Below, in pieces: positions 51,361-63,396 of a stretch of DNA of 64,000 bases. Positions within the stretch are counted from its first letter, which is position 1. The number at the start of each line of letters is the position of its first letter. Position numbers and translations under genes: made by a program. The notes under the pieces were generated by a model. The model worked only from the letters and a program-made list of their open reading frames with translations, did not search any database and was not told the DNA's origin. The DNA comes from Salminus brasiliensis (Eukaryota; Chordata; Actinopteri; Characiformes; Bryconidae), in the NCBI RefSeq assembly GCF_030463535.1, contig NC_132883.1:33521873-33585872 (forward strand). The letters are read 5' to 3'.

Positions 51361-54079
51361 TTATTGTCCCATCAGCTCAATAACATCATTGTCGTCATTG
51401 CAAGCAAGCTCAATACCCTCAGAGCTTACCGCGCTGTTCTCTGCAACCAGGTGGGAATCATGAGCGCTGCCTCTTGGGCTGGTGGAAGGGTAGGGAGGCA
51501 AGAAGCTGGACCCGGCAGGCCCTGGCGTGGCTGCCGGCAGCCCTCCAGACAACAGCAATGGGGGGTACATGCCCATGGGCTGTCTGAATGGCAGCGAGAA
51601 CCCCGGTGGCAGCATTGGAGGTACCCCAGGCCTCATCAGGAATGTGGGAGGAACAGTGGAAGTGGAAGAGGAAGAAGAGGGAGTGGCTGTGGCACTAGAG
51701 GTGGTGCTGCTGGAGGATGGTGTAGTGGAGGGGCTGGCTAAGGGTCTGCCCCCTAAACCGTAGGCATCAGGAGAGATGGGAAACATGGGTCGGGGTTCAC
51801 CCAATGGGGCATGAGGTTGGAAGTAGGATGACCACATGCTCAGGAGGGTTGGGTTCAAAGCTGGGTTGAGGGCAGGATTTAAGCTGTAACCACCTGGGTA
51901 TGGATAACTGTGTGGGGGAGGTGGAGCAGAACCTCTTTTCTCTGCCGCCAGTTGCTTACAGCAGTGCTCGTTGCTAAGAGGTGATGTGGATTTGCGTTTG
52001 GTGCCCCGCAGGTCAAGAGGCGCCTCTATACAAGTTGAGGTAATGTCACTTTGAGGCAGAACTTTGATAACACCCTTCTCTGAGGCTTTCTCTGGAATCG
52101 ACTTTCCAGAGGGGGGTGGGCTTGGAGACTGGGCTTTGGTGTAACGTTGAAGCTCGCTCACAATCTCTGGACTGTCCGGAGACAGGGGTCGAGCTACGGT
52201 TTCTGGTGTAATAACCTTTGGCACATTATGGTCCGGTGACACACTGTCATTTGTGCCTGTATTCATGGCTGTCACCAGTGATGGTGACACTGCTGTAAAA
52301 AAAAAAAAAAAGAAAAAAAGAAAATCAGATGGAGGGTTTTTTCATCACCACCTTGAAATCTTAAGCGATTAAATACATGTTTAATTATTTTCTCTTAGTT
52401 TTATTAGCAATTGTCACATATTACTATAGGACCAAGGAGAGACAGGTAATACCTTTCTTTGTACTCTCCTCAGCTTGTTTGGCTTTTCCGGCAGCACGGA
52501 TAGCAAATATCCTCCCATCACTTGTCCGAATATAAGTTCCTAGGAAAATGGCGCAGACGGACACATTTTTACTTATACAGTAGCATTCCATCAGTCAGTA
52601 TGTAAGAAAATGACAAACATAATGGAGAGCACAACTGAAAGAGAGAGAGTGAGTGATCACCTTTAGTTCCTCTGATGACATGGATGCTCTCGCCTGCACT
52701 GATCCTGGCCTGCACATCTAAGGAACTGTTAGTACCAGGAATCACAATATCTGAGAAAGAGAGACACAAGATAAAATTCTGGTATTTCATTTTAAATAAG
52801 CTCATTTATAGTTTTAAGTGACTATGGTATTAACGTTCAAACGGTCTCCTCACTACAGTTAATACTACAAAATACTGTAATCCATACTACAATAATGTAA
52901 TGAATACAACATAATGGGGGAAAATACAGGTTTGACTTTTTAATGGAGAAAAACAGCTTAAAATAACATTTCATATAATGCCACATACTGTAATTGTACT
53001 GTGCCTTGCAAAATATAAACAAACATGCTGACAGTTATGTTGACTTAAACAACCCTTACAAAACCTTGATTCATCAATAATTGTGATTTAACTGTGATGC
53101 TCTCAGGAAAAAATAAGAAACATTTTCATTGGTTAGAGGACTGCATACTGCAGCCTCTTGTGATATTAGTATTGTAAAGGCCAATACTGTGATAATTAAC
53201 AAATACTACATTGTTTTGGGACTAGTCTTATTGTTCTTATTGTTTTGGGTTCTCTTATATTTGTGAATACAAGCACCTGTTGTGGTGACAATCTTCTGTA
53301 CAAACACCCCTGCTTTCTGCAGGTAGGTGACAGGGAAGTTAACAGTGGATTTGGAGCCTGAGGCTGTGAAGGAGGGGGTGGGGTCCTGCTCTATTTGTTT
53401 GGAGATTGCAGGAGCTGGATTTGTTTGCGCTGGATGAACGCTGGCCACTGGTTTATCCTCTGCCCGTGGAGGTGGCCGCCTAATAGGGGATAGAGGGAAC
53501 AACAAATGGTCAAATAAATATTATAAAATTATTGTTTAAGAAAGTTAGCTAACTAGTTTGTCATATTAGTCCTAATAATTATCTTCCACAATGCAATCTG
53601 GCTTAAACAGTTTGAAATATATTGAAATGATTATGTTTATACCCCTGAGCCTGCACTTTCTTTTGCGATTATTCTTAGTTTCACAAGACATTCAGCATCA
53701 TAGCCAGTGCAATAAAATTAAATCTCTCTTTGTGATTCGCAATGTTTTCAACCTTATTTATTTAGACCACTAAACACTGTTTAAAATGTTAACAGTCACA
53801 AAGTCACTAGAATGATCTGCTGAAATCTTACACAATGCAGTTTTTAGTACCAAGCAGTAGTAACAATAAAATTAACCCCTACCAGTTCCTCTGGCTAAAG
53901 GCAGGGATGTTAGTAAGGCTTTGGTCACTGGCTGGGTAGTAATGCGCATATGATGGGCGTGTGTAGGGCACAGACGCTCTCTTCTCCTCCTCGTAGCTTT
54001 TCTTGGCCGCCTGCTTTTCCTCGCTGGTTAGTTTGAGGTCTCGCCGGTCCATCAACAAGGACTCATGGAAGAAGGGTTG
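51361..54079 (-). CDS. rad54l2: rad54l2 C-terminal regulatory exons
   Basis: 53883-54079 has [24 protein letters not shown]. 53277-53479 has [16 protein letters not shown]. 52661-52750 has [20 protein letters not shown]. 52453-52539 has [15 protein letters not shown]. The last exon (932 nt) has [17 protein letters not shown] and LDLRGTKRK, both conserved. A Pro/Ser/Thr-rich low-complexity part with [13 protein letters not shown] and long Ser/Thr runs then differs from mammals. The end is [11 protein letters not shown], of the mammalian DDDVIEVTGK type. Confidence 0.94.
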
Positions 54080-55946
54080 CTGAGATCAAGAGAAATAAAA
54101 AGAACAAAATGTCTTCCTGTAAGTCAAGTAAAGGCAATCTTCTGTGCTTACTAGCACACAAACTGTGTTCCAATTTAGATAACAGCTCTGCTAATTGTTT
54201 GAGAGCAGTGCTGTCCAACAATTTGTTGTTTATAATATGACAGTTTAGAATGACTCCATCGTACTTTAAAGTATGCTGTAACTGCTATATGAAAATATGA
54301 AAATGAGTTACATAGTTACCAGTGTTAAGATTTTGTTGTGATTGTGTATGACAGTGTGTATGCAGGAGCATTAGAGTGCTACCTTGGTGATGAGGTGGGG
54401 GTATCTCAGACAGGCTTTCCTGATGACTCCCTCCATGTCTTCCCGTAGATGGAGCAAGCAAGCAGACTCTGTGGGTTCAGGCTCCTCCTCCACAAAGTGC
54501 AGCAGAGACTCCACCTCCCGACGAGTGAATGTCAGAACAGGGTTCAAGTCATCTATCACTCGATCTGACAAAGAGAGAGGAAATGAGAAAAATGAGAGAT
54601 GGGGTTCATTTATAGCATTTTAACAATAAACAAGACGTATAGCTCCTCATTCTCATTGCAAGAGGTAGACTTCATATGATGTTTAAATGACAGAATACAT
54701 ATTTGATCTCCACGGAAATTAGCGCCAGTAGGACAGACCAGTCTGCAGTAACCGTGCGTTAGTCACCATGTTCAATGCAAATGTCAGTTAGAGGGGTATA
54801 AGCTTTGTGCAGTTAAGCAGTGGAATTGCTTTCTCTGGAGTGTCGGAGTACCATCCAAAACTTCTGGAATGTGTTGGAGCATTCATGATCCACAACTAAT
54901 CATCCATTATCAGTAACTGACCTCACTAATGGTCCTGTGGTTGAATACAATCAAATCATCACAGCAACATGTTCCAACATCTAGTGTAAAACACTATTTA
55001 CCGTTCATAGCTCTTGAAACTTAGTTTTGCAGGTTTGTGTAGATATGGCTACTGATTAGCCATTTACATATTCTTATGTTTTCTCAATCTGTTTTTCTTA
55101 GACAGTAGTCCTGAGCATGTGAAAAGCTTTCACATCTTGTCTCTCATTCTCATTAATTAGAGAAGGTAAACTATTTCGAAACAAGGCAGTTGCAGTACAT
55201 GGATCTTCTCTCTAGCACAGAATCTGACTGCAATCTACTGGAGGTAATAAAATAGAGAGGCCGACACATGCTGAAACAGGAGTTTCTACTGAGGATTCAA
55301 AAAGAGCAAGAGAGTGAGGGTGACAGAGCATAAGAAGCCTTAGGGCAATTAACTGAATACTACAATTTAAAGGTTAGCAAACCTTAGCATCTTCAACAAA
55401 ATACTACACACACACAAAAAAACAAAAAAAAAAAAACAACCCAAAAAACACACACACTCACAAAACATCTACATGCAGTAATCTGCACAGCAGTGTACAT
55501 CAAATGATATGACACCCACTGATTCTTTCACATAAGGCGTTTTTAATGCATCATCGTCACAGCTGTCATTAATTTCTCCACTGCAAGCCAAAACATCAGT
55601 GTTGTAGTATCCATTGTTTACAAACATTTAAATCCTGTAAGCCAATTTCAGTTTCAGAATAGAATGATGCATTATCACCTTCAGCTGAATGCTGGAAGAC
55701 GACAGGGGTCGTTCTAAACATCTTACCAGACATTCCCTGTTTGGAGATCTGCCTGTCATAGATTTTCTTCTCCAGGGTAAAGTCGCACACTAGTCTGTAG
55801 ATGTGGCACTGCTTGCGCTGTCCATAGCGATACACACGGCACACGGCCTGGGCATCATGGCATGGATTCCACGAGGCGTCAAACACCACCACACGATTCG
55901 CGCCAATCAGGTTCACACCCAGGCAACCAGCCCTGGTGTACACAAA

Positions 55947-55983
<37 letters not shown>

Positions 55984-57292
55984 AACAAATGCATTGTCAT
56001 AAGGGGCAAAAGCAAGGTGCATAAGTGCTTTGACCATTAAGAGAGCTGGGGTACAATAAGAAAAACTGTATGGGTGGGTGTTTATTTGTGTGCCTGTATG
56101 CATGCCATACCTGGTGGACAGCAGAAAAACCCAAGCAGAAGTATTTGTTGGGTCATTAAACTGGTTGATGAGTCTCTCTCGCTCTGAAACTGAAGTGCTT
56201 CCATCCAGTCCTGAATGAGGTTTAGAAAAGAGCTATTACACAGGTCTTACAAACACGCACAACAATAATACAAGTTTGTGTTATTGTACATGTAGGACCT
56301 TCAATACACCCTTCATTACAATTACACCTACTAGTACACTAACTATTAAGGACACTGTGTCTCAGATGTGAAGAGGGTCTAACAAAGCAGTCTAGCTGTT
56401 ACACATTTGAAGACGAAAGGAGTAAATGTTCTTGTGGGGCACCTTTTGTGCATTCACACTTGGTGGCTATTTAACTGTTATTTTTATTCACGTCTTTGTA
56501 GTATTTACATCAACATTAACTCACAAGCACTGAACCCCTACTAATTTGTGAAATTATCTAATCAGTGCAAAGTGTATCATCATGGAGATACATGCCAGCA
56601 GTTCACATCAACCATCAAAATGTGGAAAAAAACATGATCTCAGTGATTTTAAGCATGGCATGATTGTTGGTATCAGACAGGATGTTTTGATTATTTACAT
56701 AACGGTTGAACTCTAGACTTTTCATTTATAGCAGTCTCCAGAGTTTACTCAAGGGAAACCTCTTGTTGTTCAGAGAGGTTGACAGAGAATGGCCAGACTG
56801 GTTGGAGCATCCAGAAAGGCTACTGTAACTGATAACCATTGTACAGACACAACACATTAAACCTTGAGGTGGAAGGACCATCCAGCTCCATGTAATGTTT
56901 TTAATCAAATGTTCCAGATTATGGAAGTATTACTGTAGTTTAATAGTGCTTCACTGTGAGCGAGTGAGTGGGTGACATTCATGTGGTGCTCTGCACCTTA
57001 AAACCCACGTGTCACAAGGACCAGTAGATGGCGGCAGTGTGAACAACACAGGATATAAAGGATCTAAAGGATGCTTACTGTAGTAGTTGACATTGCGGAC
57101 CCAGGTCTGCTTGAGTCCATTTCCACTGTGGTCAGGCATTGGCCTCTTGGCCAGGAACTCTTCAATGACTGTAAGAGTGGACAAGCTCTGGCTGCAAAGT
57201 GTGTGTTTGTGTGTGAGAGAGAGAGAGAGAGCTCATGATCATGATCATGTATTTGTGTATCTATCTATATATATATTTATATACATAAATAC

Positions 57293-57364
<72 letters not shown>

Positions 57365-57935
57365 ATAAGTGCATGTACCTGAAAACTAAGACTTTGTCGC
57401 CTTTCTTGACGCTTTCATCAATAATGTGAAACAGCAACACCATTTTAGCTGAATTCTCCAAGATACCGGTCTTATAGCCTGACATAATGTCTTTTGCCTG
57501 AGGAAACATAAAAAATCCTTTAGCATGAATACAGTATGTGTTTATTTGAACTGCTATTTGTACACAACATGCTATACATGCTATAAGACTAAGTGTCAGT
57601 AGTGTGTTTTATCTTGGGGTCACATTACCATGAAGAGATTAGTGTTCAACAGGAATGACTCTTAATGTGCATTATTCTTTTCACAATCAATATACAATTA
57701 CTATTTGAATTTAAAACGTACCCACTCATATGTGATAACCTGATTGGCTTTCTCCTGTAGCTGACTTAAACTCAGTCCTCCCTCGCTGTTGGCTGAATCA
57801 CTGTGTTTGGTCTTCTGATTGGTCACTGAGCAGCGGGCATTACTAGTGGTGATGTCCTCAAGATCCAGATCTTGCTCATTGGCCAGATTCTCCTTCTGAA
57901 GAGCCTCATACAGAACATCAGGATGGTTCCAAATC

Positions 57936-57977
<42 letters not shown>

Positions 57978-59533
57978 AATAAATAAGAATGAATGACTCT
58001 TAACTAGTATGCATACTGTCATTTGAACCATATCATCTTCCATCTCGTATTTACACACACCCATAAATAACCCACCTTGCAGCAGACGCAGAAGGCTTTG
58101 AGTGGGTTAAGGCTAAGCCAGCCAGTATTGCCAGCCTCTCTGAAGCGGTTCATGAACTCTGTGTATAGCGCCCTCTGCAGAGCAGAGAGACGCACCAGGA
58201 TAACATGCTCCTGCTTTTCTGGCAGCTGGGAACGCAGCACGTCATGCCCACGCCTGCAAAACAACACGCAGAGACGCACACAAACACACACAGATACACT
58301 GTGTTAGCATATAATACTAAATTGGTGTCTTTTTTTTCTTTTCATGATAGCTCATATGTAGTTCATAAGGGTCATTTCAAAGCAGCATAAGGTGATAACT
58401 GGTATTTCTTGCTCCTGGGCTCCCCCTACAGTCAGGAAATGGAATTCAGGCTTTGAGCCACCCCTTAAGGACACAAGCTGAGAGATATAGACAGTCACTG
58501 AATGTAAACAAAGCATGTGGACTGAGAAATATTACAGGGTTTTAATAATAATGAGGTGGTCATATAAATAGTACAAACAGTCAAACAGACAACTAAAGGG
58601 AATAAAAAAAAAAGGAAAGAAAAAAAAATATATATAGAGAATATGATATATGATGTACCCTCAGGAAATGTGTTAAGCTATGGCTATTTAAGACCTGCCT
58701 TATGTATTTAAATGTGTGAGTGTGTGTATGTTAATAAGTGTGACCTATTTTTTCTATTCTTCCTGTCTGTTGCTTACCTCTGGACGAAGCCTTCCAGCAG
58801 GCTGTGGAGTACGTGGCTGCGGTAGCGCATGAGCTGGACATCTTGTGCAGTGCTGTCCACACACTGGCCGTTAAGGATGGGCCTCTCGAACATGTTGCTA
58901 AACTCCTGCCGCATGCCCAGGAAGTCGGGTCGAACAAAGTCCACCATGCACCAGTACTCCAGTAGGTTGTTCTGCAGCGGGTAGCCGGTCAGCACCACTC
59001 GTCGCCGCGTGCGTATGCACTTTAGCGCCTGTGAGGTGCTGGCGTGGCAGTTCTTAATACGGTGGCCCTCGTCACAGATGACTACGTCTGGACCAGGCTG
59101 AGAAAGGGCTTGCTCAATGCCTAGAGGTGAGAGAGAGACAGAGAGAGAGAATGTTTTAGAAAACGAACCCATGGATGGGTTAAATGGTGGAGGTCAAATT
59201 TCATATGTGTCCAACACAAATGGTAAAAGCTGTTAATGGGGTGTCCAAACTTTTTGACATGACTGTATATGATGGAGAGAGAGAGAGAGAGACATTGATT
59301 CCAGGCTAGCTCATATGACGGACAGTCAGCACTGACCTTTTAGCAGTTCTTGGTGGCGGTCCTCCTCATCCAGGTCGATTATGGCCGGTCCAGTCGGCTT
59401 CTTATTCTTCTTCTTTCGCCCAGCAACAAAGCTTTTCTTGAGTGACAGCAGACGGTACATTTCGTAGCCCATTAGCAGCACACCACCATCTCTGTACCAG
59501 TCCTCAACAACCTTAGCACGAGTGGATGTGGTC

Positions 59534-59602
<69 letters not shown>

Positions 59603-62600
59603 TATTATAACACCATAGACTAATAATGCTGTTTTACTGTAACTGTTTTCTTTTTTCTTGCAGTTAAAGTCTGGTCAGCTTGATATTTTAACCAAAATAC
59701 ACCGTATAGGTCGGTGTCAAAACTCAGACACCTTACAGCATGGGGAAAATTGGAACTCCTCTGGTTACCTTGGAGACGCACGTCAGTGAAAAGCGTACAC
59801 AGAAATATTATATTGAAATAAGATCCAAACATGTTGTACTAATACGAGGTGTAAACTAGCTCAATTAAACACACTCCGGGTATGCCCCCATCCAACAGAC
59901 CAGTTTCTCAATGTGCTCTTGCCCGAGTGAATGAAGTGTTTAGGGTCACTAGTTTAAGTGCATCACCTTGCATGTCTCTTGTGCTGAGGGAGAAGCATGT
60001 TAGAGGGTGGCTAAAAAAGCAGGGCTTTAGTGAGACAGCATGGTAGAGGGAGAGAGTGAGTGAGTGAGTGAGAGAAAGAGAGAGAAGTGGGCCACAGAGC
60101 AGATGTGAGTGGGCTGGATGGCTCGCTCAGAGATATCAAACTGTGAAAAGTGAATCATCAAACATTAATCAACCCAGAGAGAGCCCTTATGCTCTTCGTT
60201 GTGGATTTTTTTTTTATTTTACAGAGCTAGGACGAGCCATATCTGCTCTGTTTTGAGAAACTGCATCCAACTTTTCAGCTTTTTTAAAGGACAAAGTTAG
60301 CCATCGCTCCTCTCTTCGAGGCCCATATGTTAGCCGTGAATCAGCTGGGAGCATATTAGAGCGAACAAATTCATCAAGTTCTGAGATACAGTCTCGGGAG
60401 AGCGATTATTAGCTTACGAGAAGAGATATGAAGTGTGGTGCTGGCAGTGGACAGCGTTACTTTGTTGAGATGTGTTTTTGAACTTAACGTAACAGTTCGA
60501 CCTTGCTTTGGTTTCAACTGACCATTATGTAAACAGCCATAGGCAAACAATGGTGGCAAACAGTAGAAGCTGCTTTGGAGTTGAAATTACTTCATATCAA
60601 AGCCTCACTTATATCATTGAGCTTAACTGATCTATGTATATTACCATGGTGGTAGTAACATTTAATATACCTCAGAATAAGATAGCAAAGGAAGCTAAAC
60701 TGAAATGGTCTGTATAGGGGGCCACACTTCAAATCCTTACTCCAAGAACTACATCACTTATAGAATTAATAATAATTTCATAGTGATTATGGTAAAATAT
60801 ATGCTTAAGACTAATAACTTAATAAGTGACAGCTGCAGTTGCCTGGAAATACTCAACTTTGCATCACAGCTAACTCTACAACGCAATTAATTAGTTAGGC
60901 TTAATTAGTCTGTGCATATCAATCCTGCGGTAACAGTTGATAATCTGGTTCATTGTCGGACAGTCAAATAAGTTAATAAGTGTTAATATGATCTTTACAG
61001 CATACATAGGTGTGTTAATGGGTCTATACAAGTTAAGGAACTTGAAGACACAAGGCATGTCAAGGTCTGGTATGCATGTTGGACAGTAACTGAACAGCCG
61101 GTTCTCATACTCGTCACGTTGGACGCGAGAGAAATAGTAAGGCGACTCAGACGAGGGCCAGATGATTGGGTTGGAGCATCTGCAAAGCAGCAAGGCTTAT
61201 GAGCTCCTGGACAGCTGTGTTGAGTAACAACTGACAGTGGTCCAAAGACAAACCAAAAACTGAATACAATGACCTGACGTTAATATTTTGGTCCCAGATA
61301 CCACAGGGCACCTTTATAAGTCTGGTACGATGAGCTTGATGCCATGCAGATGATCATTAGCATATTAAGCAGGTGATCTAAACGTTTTGGCTAATTAGTG
61401 TGTGTAAACTTGCATGCTTGGTGGAAATAAGTCTTGGTGGAAATTGTAGCAGTAGTAAATAAGTAAAGTAAATCAAAGATCTGATTTGGTACACAGAATT
61501 TATCGTACACATTTAACCCATCTGTGGCAAGCAACACATACTTTCTCACTAGTGAATTGGGACAGTGAGAAAATACACTGTGGAGGCAGGTCCTGAGGAA
61601 CGAACCAGCAACCTGCTTCTCTAGTCTTTATGCCATGGGTGCCCCTCAAATGTGTTGGTGTATCAAGGAAATTGTCGTCAGTGATGATAACACCAATAGC
61701 ACATTTTATAACAAAGCCAGCAAAGTTAGTTTAATAGGATTAATGGGTTTAATATGATTTCATGCAGGGCAGTGTACTAAATTGAATTATTTTATATAAT
61801 ATATAATAATTCCCTCTACTATGCAGGTGGCCATAACATTCTAATATGGCTGTGTATAAAGACAGAGTAAAACAAACTTGATATTTAATAGTAACAAACA
61901 CTAAACATTCAACCGAAAAGGTCAATTCTAATTGTTAACATCTAATTGTTTCTAAGCTCTTTAAGGCATTTGTGTGTATATTGATGTGTCTGTGTATGTG
62001 TGTGTGTGCTGATGGGCATGGACTTTTTTTCACTTGGAATTTACTCACTTGTGCTCGTCATTGAGGATGTGCACCTTAAAGGTGCGAGGCATGATCCAGG
62101 AAGGGTCAGCGTTGGGGGGCAAGGCTTCAGGAGGTGGGACCCAGAGGTTAAACTCTGCCAACCAGTTCTGCAGCGTGTTTACCTGCAGCGACCAATGGGA
62201 AGCAAGAATAAGGGAGAGAGGGGAAAAACAGCCAAAAGGAGAAACGACAGCGTGACAGAAAGAAGGAGAAAGAAAGAAAATGAAAAAGGGAGAGGAGTGA
62301 GAGATGGACAGAAGTCAGGTCATGCATATGTATATGCGATTATGTAAAATGCTACATGTACACACACAATCAAATAGACCCGCTGACACGCGCACACACA
62401 CAAACATTCAGACACACACTCACAGGGACGATGGCGAGCACGGTGTGCGCTCCGGTGTGGCGCAGAAGGATGTCGATGAAGGAGATGACCTGTAGAGTTT
62501 TACCCAGGCCCATGCTGTGAGCCAGGATACAGCCGAAACCAGAGCTGCTCTTAAACTGCTCCACAGACTCCACCAGATTATCATACAAAAACCTTATCCC

Positions 62601-63396
62601 ACCAATCTGAGAGAGATACACAAAGAGAGAGAGATATAGTGAGTGTGTTTGAGAGAGAGCGAGAGAGAGAAGAGAGTGACAGAGAAGGAGAGAGAAGGGG
62701 GTACAGAGAGAATGACAGAAAATAGGCAGATGGAGACAAAGGGTTTAAGAGCGAGAGAGAAAGTCAGCAAAAGAGTGAGCGAGAGGAAAAGAGAGAAGTA
62801 GAGTGGAGAGAGATACATACAGAAAGATAGAGATGCAGAGAGAGTGATAAAGCGAGAGGAACAAAGAGAAAGAGAGGGAGAAATGAAACGCATGAAAGAG
62901 AGAGATACACAGAGAGACAGAGAGGGAGAAAGAGAGATTGTCAGAATGAGACAGACAGAAAACAAGGAAGGAGAAGGAAAATGTTAGGGTGAAAAACAAT
63001 AACCAGATATAGCTTTTGTTTTTAAACCTGTGTCTGATGCACTTTAAAAACAGCATTTTTTTTTTAATTGGTTCTTGAAATTGTGAAGATAGAAGCATTT
63101 CTTATGGTGTCTTATGGAGCCAACAGACTGAATGACGGAGAGCTTGACAGCTTGATTGACAACTTTATAGATCACCTGGTGAGGTTTGACAGCACGGGCA
63201 AGCTGTGGGGAGAGGTAGAGGTCGTTTTCATCGGCCGGGTGATTGACGTTGATGAGGACACGCCCCTGAGCATCTGGTTGGTTGAGTGCGTCGTTAACAT
63301 GTGCTCCACTGCTCTCCCCGGAGGCCATCGACTCTCCATTCTCATTGGTCGATTCAGTAACGATGTATGAGGCGGTGTTCTCACCTGAGCTTTGGT
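51361..63396 (-). CDS. rad54l2: RAD54L2 (ARIP4) SNF2-family ATPase, last 17 exons, 5' partial
   Basis: Exons in transcript order: 63176-63396, 62424-62606, 62049-62182, 59337-59533, 58778-59120, 58076-58253, 57722-57934, 57379-57497, 57079-57191, 56111-56210, 55727-55932, 54383-54564, 53883-54079, 53277-53479, 52661-52750, 52453-52539, 51361-52292. They give about 1231 residues and a TAA stop (human total about 1467), so only the acidic N-terminus is missing. The protein is a nuclear DNA-dependent ATPase of the Rad54-like branch that binds androgen receptor and acts with SUMO-linked factors. All helicase motifs are visible: GLGKT (I), DEGHRIKN (II), LTGYPLQN (III), the [19 protein letters not shown] block (V) and [13 protein letters not shown] (VI). 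The phases of all exons close. Three acceptors have GT-repeats in place of a pyrimidine tract. Confidence 0.95.
54383..57934 (-). CDS. rad54l2: rad54l2 exons encoding the second RecA-like lobe
   Basis: 57722-57934 has [24 protein letters not shown] and then a shortened variable linker before VITYEW. 57379-57497 has [20 protein letters not shown]. 57079-57191 and 56111-56210 give [21 protein letters not shown] and [12 protein letters not shown]. 55727-55932 carries motifs V and VI and [15 protein letters not shown]. 54383-54564 has [29 protein letters not shown]. The exon 57722 linker is shorter than in human. Confidence 0.94.
54800..55010 (+). mobile_element. Tc1/mariner-like remnant in a rad54l2 intron
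   Basis: GTGTCGGAGTACCATCC, AACTTCTGGAATGTGTTGGAG, CAGTAACTGACCTCACTAAT and GTTCCAACATCTAGTG follow the 3' consensus of the same Tc1-like family as the remnant at 640-955. It is truncated before the terminal repeat. Confidence 0.65.
55948..55983. repeat. (AC)n microsatellite at a rad54l2 acceptor
   Basis: AC repeats start about 15 nt from the acceptor of exon 55727-55932. In the transcript this is a GT-repeat followed by TTTTGTGTACACCAG. Confidence 0.95.
56560..56900 (+). mobile_element. Tc1-like element, 5' part of transposase, broken
   Basis: TTCACATCAACCATCAAAAT, TGATCTCAGTGATTTTAAGC, GGCATGATTGTTGGTATCAG, CAGTCTCCAGAGTTTACTCA and GAGAATGGCCAGACTGGTTG follow the well-known consensus of a fish Tc1 family coding for the DNA-binding half. 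The sequence jumps to unrelated sequence after AAACCTTGAGGTGGA. It lies in the intron between exons 57079 and 56210. Confidence 0.8.
57297..57361. repeat. (TA)n(TG)n compound microsatellite at a rad54l2 donor
   Basis: A TA run passing into about 17 TG units. In the transcript a CA-repeat starts about 15 nt after the donor of exon 57379-57497. Confidence 0.95.
57938..57976. repeat. (AC)n microsatellite at a rad54l2 acceptor
   Basis: About 19 AC units adjoin exon 57722-57934. The transcript acceptor reads as GT-repeat then ATAG, with no pyrimidine tract. Confidence 0.96.
58076..63396 (-). CDS. rad54l2: rad54l2 exons encoding the first RecA-like lobe
   Basis: Exon 63176-63396 has [20 protein letters not shown] and LARAVKPHQ. 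Exon 62424-62606 has [19 protein letters not shown] and the Walker [13 protein letters not shown]. Exon 62049-62182 has [14 protein letters not shown] and [10 protein letters not shown]. Exon 59337-59533 has [20 protein letters not shown] and the IIDLDEEDR linker. Exon 58778-59120 has the DEGH box and [26 protein letters not shown]. Exon 58076-58253 ends [11 protein letters not shown]. Each matches the mammalian protein closely. Confidence 0.95.
59535..59600. repeat. (AC)33 microsatellite forming a rad54l2 acceptor
   Basis: About 33 AC units adjoin exon 59337-59533. In transcript orientation the intron ends with about 65 nt of pure TG-repeat and then TAG. Confidence 0.97.
59601..60909. other. 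rad54l2 intron, simple sequence only
   Basis: GAGT and GAGA repeats occur at about 60040-60090. Nothing else is recognised in this part of the large intron between exons 62049 and 59533. Confidence 0.4.
60910..61410 (+). mobile_element. Internally deleted Tc1/mariner element
   Basis: On the plus strand the 5' part reads GGTAACAGTTGATAATCTGG, TGGACAGTAACTGAACAGCC and CGACTCAGACGAGGGCCAG, followed by GGAGCATCTGCAAAGCAGC. The 3' part at about 61285-61320 reads TTTGGTCCCAGATACCACAG and GGCACCTTTA, and the end reads GTTTTGGCTAATTAGTG. Start and end follow one Tc1 consensus with the middle of the transposase missing. It is dead. Confidence 0.75.
61480..61640 (-). mobile_element. Degenerate tRNA-type SINE remnant
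   Basis: CATTTAACCCATCTGTGGCA, a CAGTGAG..CACTGTGGAGGCAG stretch and GGAACGAACCAGCAACCTGC resemble the body and antisense B-box of fish SINEs. Strongly decayed, so the family is not certain. Confidence 0.45.
62610..62960. repeat. 350-nt polypurine (GA-rich) tract in a rad54l2 intron
   Basis: The plus strand is nearly all A and G, dominated by GAGAGA units; the transcript therefore carries a 350-nt pyrimidine tract just upstream of the acceptor of exon 62424-62606. Mirror-repeat GA tracts of this kind can form triplex DNA. Confidence 0.85.

Noticed and set aside
60888-61181. A 95-codon minus-strand frame with a perfect splice acceptor, in phase with the rad54l2 exon 62049-62182, looking like an alternative terminal exon
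   Set aside because: Its plus strand matches the 5' part of a Tc1 transposon, so the frame is the antisense of a dead transposase. The main transcript also joins directly from 62049 to 59533 without it. RNA-seq could still show exonisation.
62594-63098. Long Ser/Leu-rich minus-strand frames
   Set aside because: They are translations of the GA/CT simple repeat and have no family resemblance.
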